A stretch of 64,000 bases of DNA, taken from NCBI GenBank assembly GCA_018136815.1, contig CM030937.1, positions 4,912,432 through 4,976,431 of the forward strand, given 5' to 3'. The notes under the pieces are model-generated. The model made no database searches, was not told where the DNA came from, and worked only from the letters and a program-made list of their open reading frames with translations. This stretch comes from Isochrysis galbana (Eukaryota; Haptophyta; Isochrysidales; Isochrysidaceae). Shown in pieces: positions 40,911 to 52,294 of the stretch; position 1 is the stretch's first letter, and every line of letters begins with the position of its first letter. The translations under genes were made by a program, and so were the position numbers.

Positions 40911-42547
40911 AAAGTAGTGGGTCCCACGGCCGCGTGTGCAGTGTTGCACACTACACAGTTTTGCTTTTTGGCCAGTTGTAAGGCGTCTTCAGGCGAGCGA
41001 GAAGGATAGGTACGGGGAGGAATGGGGAGTTGAAATGGTCTGTTTGTTGTTCGATCATATCTATGACTATGCTGACGCACACTGTTGGGAGGAAAGGGGC
41101 ACTACGGACGACAACGAGAACAACACGCATATGGACTTGCTTTGACGAGTTCTTACGTCTCTCGTCACAATCATCGACAAAGTGAACGGTAGGAACAAGC
41201 ACAGGGGACACTTGAAAAGAGATGGAAGAGGATGATGGTTGAGAGAACTAGACGCAAAAGGGCGACGGACAAGGTCGGCCCAAGCATCAAGTTTATGAGC
41301 ACGCCTAGAAGGCGCAGACTGCCCATGGTGTGGTGATGCCTTCTACAGTTGGATCTGAGGCCGTTGGATTATTACGTTATTGCCAGGCAACACCTGCGAT
41401 GTGATAGGTTGCAGGTTACTCGCAGAAATGCTCGATGTCGAGATGCATCCTTGCGACCAGTGAAAGACGGCCTTGTGCCTATTTAGCCGTAATCTTTTTG
41501 AGCATCATGATTTGCCGGTTGACGTGCTCGCTTCCGCTCTGTTCTGGCAGCAGGGTCCGGCGTGCTTCGCTTCTGACGCAATCTCTGTAGGTCAATAACA
41601 AACACTGGAAAGGTAACGCATGAAGCTCTATGGATCCATGAGGCTGATACAATCTCTACTAGCAAATCTCAGGCACCAGAAGCGTCCCATATCCAGCTCT
41701 ATGGATGCATTTATGTGAGGGTGCGTTTGGGCTGAGAGCATGCCTGATCCTCTGCCAACTGATGAAAGCGACGCAACAAAATGTTCGTCTTCTCCGTGCG
41801 TATAACTGCATGGTGCAGCAGGGATCGCTGCGTTCAGTGGGTGCACCCCACCTTAACAACCATCCAAATCTATGGGAGCATCTCATGCAGTGCGGGTGCA
41901 AAAGCATGGTGTGGGCACAGTACCTTGGTCAGCTGGTGGGAGTGTCCGGTCGTGCGTGGGAACGTAAGTGGCGGCCTGATCTACCTGAGAGCAGGCCAAT
42001 TATGAGTGGATGGGCGCTGAGGATCACAATCTGTCTGCTTCTCCTCCACAGCACTCGCGGCTCTCACCTGGAAGCGGTGGCTGCCAACGATCTTGCACAC
42101 CGAGAAGTGGGCGGCATTGCGTACAGGCAAACCTTGGAGAAGGATCGCCGCCGAGGGCGAACCGAACAGCTCATCGGCCAACGCGGCATCCCCCATGGGA
42201 GCCTCGTCGTTGCACGGCCGAGAGCGGCGCGGACTCATCCCTCCCTATCTATCGCCTCGGGGCCCTTTCCTTCCACCTCTCTTTCTCCCGCCCTTTGTCT
42301 CTCTCTGACCTCGTTTCTTTCTTTCTCCTCGCTCACGTGCATGTCTTTCCTCTCTCTCTCTCTCTTCTTCTTCTTCTACTCCTACTACGCCTACTCCACT
42401 ACTACTACTCTGCGTTCTCCTGCCTCCCGCCTTCTCTGCCCTCCCGCCATGAACAATTTTATTCTTCTACTCTTCTCCTATCTCCAAAATCTGGCTAGAG
42501 GCTGCCGCTTCGTGGGCGTGCCCCTGTTCCCCCCCAGCCAGGCAATC
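40911..42547. other. Region upstream of the transposase pseudogene, unresolved
   Basis: A plus-strand frame is open from 41705 through 42547 and beyond. The part before 42548 is low-complexity Ser/Leu/Phe/Tyr-rich over 42230-42420 and has no ATG-linked domain. Segments around 41750-42000 (QLMKATQQNVRLLRAYNCMV) could be a decayed exon of the same transposon. Nothing firm. Confidence 0.3.
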
Positions 42548-43676
42548 ATGGCCCCCAGGAAGCCCGCCAGCAAGCCCAAGCCGCCGAGGGGCCACTACAC
42601 AGTCCATGCCCGCGATACGCGCGCAGAACAGCGGGCGCGCGTCGTCGAAGACGTGCGCAGAGCAGCAGCGCACTGCCGCTCGCACAGCGTTGGCGTCAAG
42701 GCCGCGCTTGCAACAGGGCATTTCCCGGAGGCAACGCGCGGCAAAGTGGCGTGGGAGCTGAAGAGGGGCACCTCTGATGATGACTCCCCACGGGATGCCA
42801 ACCAACAGCTTCTCACAAACGCTGAGAGGCTCAAGTTGGCATCTTGGGTTCTGGCTCGCGCTGACGTTCACGACCCCCAAAACAGGCACCAGATTTCTGT
42901 AAAGGTACGCGCTGTGCTGGCAGAGCGGCACAGGTTCAACAAGACTAAGAAGTACGGCAAGGGTACTATTCCTCTCAACACGCCGGAGCTCAACCACCTC
43001 AATTCCAACATCGACCTGTCTCACACATTCTTTCAACGCATTTATCCATGGTGGCGGGCTCGTGGGCTCGTGGTATCGACATCACCGAAGGGGTTTCGAG
43101 GGCAGAGGAGGAGAAGAGGTCACAAAAGCACAGGGAGGCCGTAGTAGAGAACCATTTCTTCGGCGAGTATGGGCTGGAGCGCGAGCTGATTGACGCAGGC
43201 GTGATGGATCCCCACACAAAGGTAAGTCATGCACGCCTCTGTCTCTCGCACGCGCACCACGCACCACGCATGCACAACGCTAACCTCTTTCACAAACGCT
43301 CACCCACAGGTAATCAAAGACCCAATAAGGCGGCTGTTAAACGGCGACGAGACACCGCAGCCGCTAGACGTGCCGCAGAAGGGGCGGCGGGCGAAGGTGG
43401 CAAAGAGGAAGGGTAAGTAAGGCAGCACGGCAGCTTACAGGCGGGAACAAAGAAACGGTCACGGTAATGATGACATGGGACGCTTCTGGTTGGAATTATG
43501 GGGTGCAGCTTGTGGTGAAGCGGAAGTGGGCCACAGGAGACATGCTCATCGAGTGTCCTCCGGGGGAGTGCACATTCGACGATCGGGTCGACGTCACACG
43601 CCTGCAAACGCGCTCGTGCTTGCCCCTGCATGCCAAGAGGCAGCTTAGGGGGGTGGATGGTTCTCGTCCCCCATGA
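42548..43676 (+). pseudogene. pogo/Tigger-like DDE transposase, decayed and truncated
   Basis: From ATG 42548 (MAPRKPASKPKPPRGHYTVH) the protein has a helix-turn-helix-type region: LLTNAERLKLASWVLARADV, then LSHTFFQRIYPWWRARG. At 43056-43071 the 8-mer GGGCTCGT is present twice in a row and shifts the frame; the other frame continues IDITEGVSRAEEEKRS to HFFGEYGLERELIDAGVMDP. Two introns (43219 to about 43310 and about 43414-43441) join in frame to LLNGDETPQPLD and ETVTVMMTWDASGWNYGVQL. NxDET is the first catalytic Asp region of DDE transposases. The later Asp/Glu region is missing, replaced by repeat-T-like sequence from about 43660. Confidence 0.6.
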
Positions 43677-43740
43677 GGGGAGTCCAGAGAGTGGGGGGGG
43701 GCGCGAGGCCCCCTCCATGGCGACCAATCATAAGATTAGT
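43660..43740 (-). repeat. T/R-type repeat end with hairpin
   Basis: Minus strand: hairpin ACTAATCTTATGATTGGT (43723-43740; seven pairs, one G-T), then ATGG at 43718 and GGGGGCCTCGCGCCCCCCC. This is the same layout as 49430 and 53850. It truncates the transposase pseudogene. Confidence 0.6.
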
Positions 43741-44778
43741 GTCCATACACGTCTAAATGTTGTAGTAGTACAAACACACGCATGCTCTACTTTTACTGCT
43801 CACCGCCAGATCAGTCATCCTTGCGATGCGGGAGGTCATACGCCATACTCATTCCCATTCCCACTCTCCACCTCAAAATTATCCGCCTCAACACCCTACT
43901 CTTTGTGACGAACAAAGCGTCAAGCGTCAAGCTTCTCAGGGGGTTGTTGATTGAAAGCCTCTTCACATTCAGCGGGAGTACTGGAGTATGGGAATTCCCG
44001 CCAAGGCCAAGCGCGCATTTTTGCACCTCTCTAAAGACGAAAGTGGCTTATTCCTTTGAGTTTCGGAGAATTTCTTCTCTGCCCCTCTCACGGGGAGACG
44101 CCCCAAGGTACCCGGGGGACGTTAGGCGTTAGGCACAACGCGGATTTACTTTTAAACACCCTCCCATAAATACAGCCGCGGGACCTCAGTATTGGAACGG
44201 AGGTAGTATGAGCAATGCCACCCTGTTGCGTCATACTTTTAGCTGCTCCTAGTGGCTAGTGCTAGTGGGCGAGTGGCTCCACATGCGTTAAAGTTGTGCA
44301 TGGAAGCCGGCTGAAGTTGTACGGGCGGCGCAGCAAGAAGCGCCGCGGATCAGAGACAAGGAAGGGCACGGCACTGCAAAGACTAGCATAGCAGAACACG
44401 GACAAGGAACACAAGGGTCCACGGGACACAGGAGACTAGAAGAGGATACTTTAACCAGGAGTAGTGGAAGTTCTGTAGAAGGTACTTTGACATTGAGTGT
44501 GCGAATAGAGACACGTGTAGAGAAGAACGAAGACGCCGCGGATAGGATGACTTCGTCGACACTAGTCGCGGCAAATAGGCGACGAAGGTGAGACGGCGGG
44601 CTGACGCGTCATAGATGTTTCGACCAAAATGCGGGCATGCAGATGTGCCACGGTACTGATCACAACATGCTGGTCGCCTCCCCGTAAGCCACAATCAAAT
44701 CGACGCAACAGATGCAGGTCCTCGTTCAGCATGATTTGCCCCGTTTGACGGGTGCTCTGAATCGGCGCCGCTGAGCCA
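43741..44778. other. Intergenic, no supported gene
   Basis: Mixed composition. I saw no member of the repeat families and no coding signal. The 3' UTR of the glycosyltransferase probably lies at 44700-44778. Confidence 0.4.
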
Positions 44779-47314
44779 CTAGAATCTCAACCGACGGATC
44801 CCCTTTACCGATATACTGAAGGCAAGATTCGGGTCGAGGATCTCCTGAGCACCAAGTGGCTCCACCGACACATGCCCTGCATTCGCGTCCCAGAGCTTCT
44901 TCCACTCTTGAAAGTGGAAAATCGCAGCTTGACGACACCCATGTGGATTCGACCCCGGCAGCGCAAAGCCCGTCGAGTCCACCTTGCGGCCGAAAAATTT
45001 TCTATTCCGTGCAAAATAGGCGAGCGACCCGCCGTCAGCGGCAATGGCGTTGGCATTTGCACTGCACATGCGACAATCGGAGGTGATCCACTCTCCACAC
45101 CCACTGTCGCGAATGTGAATCCCGACCTCGTCGCCCACCACCGGCTGCGCAGCTGGTAGACTTAGGTAACACCTCTGATCGGCCGTGGCGGCGATCATCT
45201 CTTTGAGCAAAACCGTATCGGGCTCCCGATCGGAGGCACATTGCCAGACAGCGCCGCCAATGGCGACCGCATGAGACGCGGATGGCACATGCAAGCCAAT
45301 ACCTTGCTTGGGAGCAATCTTGATGCGCAATCCAGCGTGGAGAGCGTGCTTGGAATAGCAGCCCTCAGCAGAAACGAAACGAGTGTGCTGTCGGCCCGAG
45401 CTGCTGTCGATATCGGCACCGCGCCGTAAGTATGCCATCTTGAGCTGCAGCTCACGCTCGAGGCCCGGGCCTAAGTTAGTGCACGATCGCCAGACAGCAT
45501 TCACCGTTGGGTCGTTGCGGTGGAACGTCCACTGTCCACGAAGGTAGAGGCCATCAGCGTCGCCATATCTGGGCACGGAGTCCAAGGTGGTGAGCGTCAG
45601 TGGCGCATGGATTGTGATGGGCGCGAGGGGCTTCTATGAATGGCCAACACACACTGCCCTACCGCCGCAGCTGCCTCGACTGACGTGGATGTGATGTGCA
45701 AAAGTGTGCAGTCGGCAGCGGTGGTGCCTCACGAGTAAGTCACAATATCGTGCTCCGCCAGCTCTGCCATCTCCACGAAGTGCGGCACATTTCCAATCGC
45801 CATATCGAGATCGCAGTATCCCCAGTGCGAGTAGCCCGAAATGTACTCTGCGAAGAGCCGACCATAGGCTGGCTTGTACTCGGCCACCACCCTCGGCCAC
45901 CGTTCGAACAGCATCTTGAGCGAGCGCAAGACCACCGTGGCGTTGCGCAGAGGCAACGCAAGGTCCTCACCGAGCTTGAGCCCTATTAACTCAGATAAAC
46001 CACCTCGCCCGACGTCGACCAGTTTCACGTTGGACGGCCTGTCCCATGTGATGCTTGCGCCTTCGTGGAACAAGAAAAAGTCGACGAGCGCCGCCGAGGC
46101 GCGGGCAGACGCGAAGAAGTAGGGCAAAAAGTCAGGCGGCGTGCCTAGCATCGGAATGAGCATTGCAATGCGCATCGTAGGGTGACGCGCGCCACACCCT
46201 GGTGGTTGGGGGGGGGGAGGCGGGGGCGAGAGGGAGCGCTGTAACCCGCCACTTGCCGTCAATGTTGGCGAGCGCCCAGCAGCCGGCCGAGCCGCGTCTA
46301 TGCCGGCCCGTCCGCCCGTCCCCCCTGCTCTCCCCGGCGCAATGTCTACGACCGCATGAGGGTCGGTGGCATGAACGATGAGGTTGTCCTCGTGCATCAG
46401 ATCGGCGACTGAGTGGATTCCCTCACCCGAGTGGTCGGTAATGTGAGCCACGTGCGGAATCTTCAGCCGCTCCTTTGTCCCCTCGACGAATGTCGCCCAG
46501 TCCGAGTCATGCGGCAAGACCATGCGAGCCTTGACCTCGCTGCCCGCAAGGTTGAGGTGTAGAACCCTCCCAGCGATACCATCGGGCCCAGGCGGGCCGT
46601 GGGTGCCGCGACGAGCCCCATGCAGACGCGCATCCGGAGCGGGCGACAGGGGCACACGCCAGTATGAGAGGAGCGTCGCAATCGGCCCGAAGAGGATGGT
46701 GCACGCCGCGAGCACGATGAGCATGCTGCGAGGCCGCCTCGCGATGGAAGAACGACGGTCGGCCCTTTGTGGGCGCTTCTCCTTGCGCGAGTTTGTGCTG
46801 CGCCTCGGCCGTCCGACCTCGGAGCGCTGTGAATCGCTCACGCCGCCATTCTCCAGGTCGAGCTCCTCCATCGAACCACATGCCGGCACAGGCGGTAGTG
46901 GGCTCTCGTACCGGCTTCCTGACGGGTACGAGGAGCCACGCCGCACTCTCGGAGCGTCAGAAGTGCCACCGTCGCTGTCGCTCGCAAGTGCTTTTGCAAG
47001 GAAGTTCTTGCCTGAAGACCGACCGAGGCTCCTCGCGCGGCGCGGCTCAGGTGTCTCCTGTGAGAGCAAGGAGGGGGATCCAGCAATGGCGGGTCGAAGG
47101 CCCACGCATCGGGAGACGCGCTGGTGGTGAGCGGGGGCGGCAAACGTGAGATCCCCCATCTACCATCCACCGCCACTGGCGGTGCGCGCGCCCCGCTCAC
47201 CTGCGAGAGAGAGGAGAGCACATCTGAAGACTGCGAGCGCTTCTTGCGCCGCTCGCGGTCGTCATCGCTCGTGGCGTAGGCGGGCGGCGCGCGCGACTCG
47301 AGGCTGCGGCGCAT
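44779..47314 (-). CDS. Type II membrane glycosyltransferase (DUF6625-like), three exons
   Basis: Exons 47314-47201, 47159-45733 and 45568-44779 join in phase (gtgagc, gtgagg donors) to about 776 aa. A basic, Ser/Arg-rich cytosolic head is followed by one membrane segment (SMLIVLAACTILFGPIATLL). Next comes a ubiquitin-fold-like stretch (WATFVEGTKERLKIPHVAHI, then VADLMHEDNLIVH), a Pro-rich spacer and the catalytic part: MRIAMLIPMLGTPPDFLPYF, KPAYGRLFAEYISGYSHWGY with the following CDLDMAIGNV, YGDADGLYLRGQWTFHRN, and a His/Cys-rich end. The CDLD motif is the likely metal/nucleotide-sugar site. Expected in the Golgi, adding sugars to cell-surface polysaccharide or glycoprotein; the donor is unknown. 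The family name is from memory of the KPAYG...GYxFWGxCDxD pattern. Confidence 0.7.
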
Positions 47315-48910
47315 CAGCGCGCGGCGCACGGTGGCGCGGCGCGCGGCGGCGGGTGGGCGCCCAGCCGAAAGAGGGGGGGGGGGGCAAGGGAGGGAGAGAC
47401 GGAGAGGGGGAGGAAGACGAGAGGGACTCGCCCCGACTTGGGGGAGAGAGGAACAGAGAGAGGGAGGGGCCGGCAGAGAGGGGCAAGAGAGAGAGGATGG
47501 GGGAGGAGAGAGAGTAGGAAAGGAAGAGAGATCCTTACCAAGGTCGGTGAGTAGGCAAGAAGAGAGTGTAGTGAAATTCTTGAAGAAAATGAGACGGGAA
47601 GAGAGAGAAGGGTGTGAGTTTTGTAGAGCAGGAGACAAGCATTAGAGAAGAGACAGTATTTTAGTAGGAATGGGAGACAAGTAAGCTGATATCTGCGACA
47701 AAGAAGGAGAGGAGCAGAAGAGAAGAAGACTCTCTCTTTGTTGTCAGGCACGAATCCCCCGAGATCGAGCCTGTCCCTAAATAGAGGCGGACTGTATTGA
47801 TAAGAAAGAGGGGGAGCTGCACAGAGGGATTTGCAGCAGGTGCATCGAAGTCACATACGCAAGAAGGTAGGAAGTATGGCTCCTCGTACTTAGAGAATCC
47901 TCTCGATAAAGCAAATTCTAGAGCTCTCAAGTCCCCGAGAAGGACGAGCGATCGATCCGTTGTACAATGTGAAGGGGCAGACTCAGAATCTCTGTAGATA
48001 TACTGTGTGCTCACTGAGCTCTCTTGTTCCCTTAGAAGAGGGGGGTGGGGGGGGGGGGGCTCTTTCTTGTTCCCTTAGAAGAGGGGGTGGGGGGTTGGGG
48101 CGCGGGGGTCTCTAGAGAAGAGGGGGGGGGGGGGGGGGGGGGATTGAGAGAGCGGGGGGGGGGGGGCGGGAGTGGGGAGACCACGAGCTTGCGAGCGAGG
48201 GCAGGGGGGGGGGAGGAGGGGAGGGGCGGCGGAGGGCGGGAGAGAGGGAGAGAGAGGGAGAGAGAGGGAGAGAGAGGGAGAGAGAGGGAGAGAGAGGGAG
48301 AGAGAGGGAGAGAGAGGGAGAGAGAGGGAGAGAGGGAGAGAGGGGGAGAAGGGGGGGGGGGGGGGGAGACTGCCACGCAGACGAAGCGCCCGCCGACGTC
48401 CTCTCTCCCACATCGCTCATAATGGCTGCCTCCCCCCCCCTCCGCCCTCTCCCGCCTTGCCCCCCTCCCCCTCCCTCCCCTTCCCCCCCCCGGCAAGCGC
48501 CCGAGGTCCGCGCCCGCCGCCGCAATCGCAAGTCCTCCTGACTCACACAAGAATTCCCCCGAACTCGACCAAGAATAGTGTTGGTGCATCAGTACAGTAT
48601 GGGTATGGGCATGGGTGGAGCTTCTAAAGCTTGATTGCTGATTGCCCCCATGCTCCCATGCTGAGCTCCGCCCGGGGGGGTTCTGTCGCATCTGCGATCG
48701 TCCTTTTGCCTTTTGTTTTGATCGTCGTCTACGCTTCTAGCGCTCCCTCCTCGTAGATACGTCGTAGGTTTAGGCTATGCAAGGTTGGGCGGGAATCTTT
48801 TGGCTACTAGTTACGCCTCGCCGCGCCGCCGCGCCGCCCCTCCTCCTTAGCCTGTTTCGTCTACTTTTAGAGGGCGGTCAAACAACTACCTGTATATAAA
48901 TATAAAACAT
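47315..48910. other. 5' flank of the glycosyltransferase and low-complexity sequence
   Basis: Purine-rich at 47370-47520 and G-tract-rich at 48030-48160 and 48345-48366. The AGAGAGGGAG minisatellite lies within. Open frames here are repetitive. No gene. Confidence 0.5.
48241..48330 (+). repeat. Minisatellite, 10-bp unit AGAGAGGGAG, nine copies
   Basis: Nine identical copies of AGAGAGGGAG lie in a row and are followed by degenerate units to about 48350. Confidence 0.95.
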
Positions 48911-50335
48911 CTGAGCGTTAGTACCACTACTGCCACTAGCCCGGTACTATCACGACACCCCTCAGCGCACCTGCCCGTACGCCTTGACGACGTGTGCTGT
49001 CACTAGACACATTCGCATATGCACCCCTACGAATCTCCCCCCTCGCAAACCCCCGGCTCCCATTATAACTCCCCACAAGCTACAATGAGGGAAAACCCAG
49101 TGAGGCGGACCGACCTACGTCGGGCGACTCAAAGGGGAAAAGCAACGGGATGGGGGGGGAGGAACCTCTCGTCATGAAAAGAAACGGCCCTTACAAAAAA
49201 ATATTCTTGAAGGTGCCTACTACTTTGCTATCCCCCGCCCCTCGCACTGGGGGCTGCCCCTGACATCGCCCTTGCCCCACCCTCACTCCCCTTTCGCACC
49301 CCCCCTCGGTCCTTTTTGTTCGGTTTCGGGGGGTCGACCCATGTGCACTACTTTGGACTTTGGGTCTGGCGTCGGGGGAGGGGGGGGGGGGGCTTTCGGC
49401 TCGCCGTTGCTGTGAGGCGCTTTGGTCAACCTACTTTTATAAGTGGGGGTCAATGGGGGCCTCGCGCCCCCCTCTCTCCATCGCGGACACCCCCCGGGGT
49501 GGGCCCGTACAATCAACCCCAGCCCCTGCCCTTTGGCAGGGGCTGGGCAATCAACACTCTGGCCCAGACCCCTAGTGGGCGCGGGCCGAGACTCGCACTC
49601 CCACGCCCAGCATGGGCCTGCCCTCGAGCTGACTCCCCCCCCTCCCCTGGTCGCCAGGCATACAGAGGCCACTGGGAGGCTCCAATGGCCAGCGTGGCAA
49701 GCGTGGGAGAGGCAGGGGGGGCCAGGGGCTGAGCCCCAGCCTCCACTGCCCCCTGAGCTGCCCTTGCTGGCCCTCTGGGAGCCCCCAAAGGCCCTCTGAG
49801 AGCAGGCCGTGGCGCGCCGCATGGCGACGCGCCGCAGGGAGAGGGGCGGAGGAGAATGGAGAGAGGGAGAGGGGGGAATTTGCGCCCCCCCCATGGAGTG
49901 CGGTAAGAAACGGGCCCCGTTTGCGTTAGCAAACGGGCGAAGGGGGGCGGCTGGCGACAGGAGGGGCGAGAAGAAGGGAGTGGCTCAAGACGTCCCTGTG
50001 GCAGGTATCGGGGGGCGCAGTCATTTATTTCTTCGAGGACTGCTCGCGGCGCGAGCTGTAAGGGCCGTTCTGCTTCACGACGAGAGGTCCCCCCCCCCCC
50101 CCCCGGTGTTTTTCCCCGGAGAGTCGGCCGGCGTCGACCGGTCCGCCTCAATGGGTTTTCCCTCATTGTAACTTGTGGGGAGTTATAATGGGAGCCGGGG
50201 GTTTGCGAGGGGGGAGATTTGAAGGGATGCATATGTGTATGTGTCTGTGCCATCACTTCAAGGCGTGCGGGCAAGTGCGCTGAGGGGTGTCGTGATAGTA
50301 CCGGGCTAGTGGGAGTAGTGGTACTAACGCTCAGT
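48911..50335. mobile_element. Repeat T pair: 1.4-kb unit with about 290-bp inverted repeats
   Basis: 48911-49200 and 50044-50335 are inverted copies with about 90% agreement by eye. Both begin (A)CTGAGCGTTAGTACCACTACT and include ACACCCCTCAGCGCAC and AAACCCCCGGCTCCCATTAT. Between them lie a family U copy (49190-49375), a hairpin-ATGG start (49430-49455, plus) and R-like GC-rich sequence. Two head-to-head retroelement insertions or one foldback-type element are both possible. No transposase seen. Confidence 0.65.
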
Positions 50336-50339
50336 TGTT

Positions 50340-51227
50340 TTATTATTATTGTGAGGCGCTTTGGTTGCGTCTCTTTGTGGGGGCCCAGCCTTGCGGCTTT
50401 CCCCTGCTATGGGTGGGTCGTCAGGGAGTCTCTCCTCCCTTGTAGCCAGGGCGCTATCCCTGGTCGCTCGCGTGTTCTTTGTTTCTTGTACGAGGATGTG
50501 TTCGATCTCTAGTTTCTGCGTTGTTATTTTTAGGGTATGGCTCGGTGCTAGTGTGTCGTTGTCTATTACGTCGAAAAGAGGGCGGAAGTCGTTGGTGTCT
50601 ATTCGTTTTTTTGGTTTTTGGTTGTCGGCCCATGTCTGCCTTGGCTCTTCTGGCCGCGTCCGTGGAGTTGCCGAAATGCGCTGCCTTCACTAGGGTGGTG
50701 TATCTCGTCAGCATTCTTTCTTTGATTTGTTTGCTATCAAATGTTATGTTGTCGAAGTGTACTCTGTAAAAGTCTGTTAGAATATATCTCCATGCTAGGA
50801 TGTATGGTATTTCTCTAGAGTGTGGCGAGTGCGAGTGCGTGTTAGGGAGTATGAATAGTCTATCTACGGCTTGGTCGGTGGAAGTCGAAACGTGTTGAGT
50901 TGGGTGGTAGTCCGTCAGCTCGTGTATCATGTCGAAAATGTCGTCCAGCGCCGGGCATGTCCCTAGGTGCGTAGAGGATTCGTGTGATTGTTTGCAGAGT
51001 CGGCATGTCGGGTCTCTTCCGGGGAATCTGCTATGTGTTCCTATCCGTCGATGCGTGATGTGTTGGAAGTGTAAGTATGAGTCTCTCGCCGTCATCATTG
51101 GGGAGGTGTATATGCGTGCCAAGTGCTTCCATGTGTTCTCATCGACCGGGAGTCTGTCTTTCCATCTTTGAGGCCCGTTCTTGGTTCGGGTTCTGGCGTC
51201 GAGTTTCTGGAGGGCTTTCGTTAGGTC
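50340..51227 (-). mobile_element. LINE copy C, 5'-truncated
   Basis: Minus strand from 51227: LTKALQKLDARTRTKNGPQR, then DSYLHFQHITHRRIGTHSRF, CRLCKQSHESSTHLGTC (zinc knuckle) and PYILAWRYILTDFYRVHFDN. This aligns with the end of LINE A (LTKAFLALRKTKTQKSTLRW; CRFCGIAPESSTHLASC). The 3' end carries CCAAAGCGCCTCAC and an (AAT)n tail at 50340-50352. It begins exactly where the small frame at 51228 stops, so it appears to have inserted in or beside that gene. Confidence 0.8.
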
Positions 51228-51407
51228 TTAGGTGTGCTGAACCCGCCGCTCTTGTTCAGCACGGCGAGCGTCGACCTCGCTTGGGACGTGCTCCCACGGC
51301 GACGTCGACCGCCTCTCGCCACCCTTCGTCATGTAGCCGTTGCGCGCCTCGCAAAAGTACTTCCGGAGCTCGGTGCAGCGGATGTCGATCTCCTTCTCGC
51401 TCATCAT
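51228..51407 (-). CDS. Small protein or first exon, cut by the LINE
   Basis: 59 codons from ATG 51407: MMSEKEIDIRCTELRKYFCE, then ARNGYMTKGGERRSTSPWEH and VPSEVDARRAEQERR. Codons are strongly GC-ending, charged and helical, with two Cys ten residues apart. Its stop lies at the junction with the truncated LINE, so the natural C-terminus is probably lost. No family recognised with confidence. Confidence 0.4.
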   Translation of the reverse strand: MMSEKEIDIRCTELRKYFCEARNGYMTKGGERRSTSPWEHVPSEVDARRAEQERRVQHT

Positions 51408-51721
51408 GGCTCTGTCGCTCTCTGCCGTCGCTCGACGCTCCGTCCGCTGTCTTTCCTCCCCTCCCTCCTATGTGACTCCTCTCCCTCACTCAAATAATAG
51501 GGTTGTCGGAGGTCGTAGCTCTCGGCATCTCGCGTGTCTTCGGAATCATTCCCTCCCTTTCGTTGTTGTTGCAGATTGTTTCTCTTTCTTCGTTGATTGC
51601 CGTTGTTTGCAGGAGATAGCCGAAGTGCACTATTAGGTTCAAATATGTTAGCTCCAAACCAAACCTATTCACAAGCTTAGAGCTGGCCTCCAGGAGCCTC
51701 CAAGGGTCGCTAGGGGCAGCT
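51408..51721. other. Short gap with a 40-bp R fragment
   Basis: 51686-51723 (GGCCTCCAGGAGCCTCCAAG...) matches the middle of repeat R (39385-39425), directly in front of the hAT remnant. The rest is likely 5' flank of the small gene at 51407. Confidence 0.45.
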
Positions 51722-52276
51722 GCAAAGAAGCTTCACGCCATCTTTATGGCACGCTGGGAATACTTCCATGTTCCAGTTATGACCGCTGCATTCCGTTTCG
51801 AACCAGAATTTTGTCGCCGCAATTTTGATGCGGATGAAATGCAAGATGTGAAGGAGGTTCTAAAGCGGATGGCCACGCCGGCTCACTCATATCCGGCATT
51901 GCTCGCTCAACTAGCTGACTTTGAGGAGGCTTTGAGCAGTGGAGCGCACGACCTGAATGAAGAGGTGGCCTTTTCCATGCAGGCTAAGAAGATGCCATCG
52001 TACAAATGGGCTCGGATTTATTTGTGCCGCTGGCCTGATTTGTGCTGGGCGGCGATGCGTCTGCTCGCCATGAGTTGCTCTGCTTCTGGATGCGAGACGT
52101 CTTGGTCAGTGGAAGGATGGATCCACTCAAAGAAGCGAAACCGTTTAGGCCAACTCACAGTTGAAAGGCTTGTGCGTGCTCACACAAATCTGTTGTTGGA
52201 GGAGGTGTTGGAGGATTGGGAGAGTGTGCTGTTGCCGTGGGAGCAAGAGATGATCGTCGACGACCCCGATGAGTAA
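51722..52276 (+). pseudogene. hAT transposase C-terminal remnant
   Basis: Open from about 51722 (AAKKLHAIFMARWEYFHVPV) to a stop at 52274-52276; the first ATG is at 51746. The C-terminal region MPSYKWARIYLCRWPDLCWA, then SGCETSWSVEGWIHSKKRNR and LTVERLVRAHTNL is the hAT dimerisation domain (the CxxxWS...H...RN...LV pattern). The catalytic part is missing: a repeat-R fragment abuts its 5' edge. It could once have mobilised MITEs such as 31759-31963, but this copy cannot. Confidence 0.8.
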
Positions 52277-52294
52277 GTACTATATGATAGCAAT

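Noticed and set aside
41705..42547. N-terminal extension of the pogo-like transposase to 479 codons
   Set aside because: The extension is Ser/Leu/Tyr low complexity with no transposase similarity; ATG 42548 starts the recognisable protein.
48032..48690. ORFs of about 110-220 codons on both strands
   Set aside because: Entirely due to the 10-bp minisatellite and G-runs.
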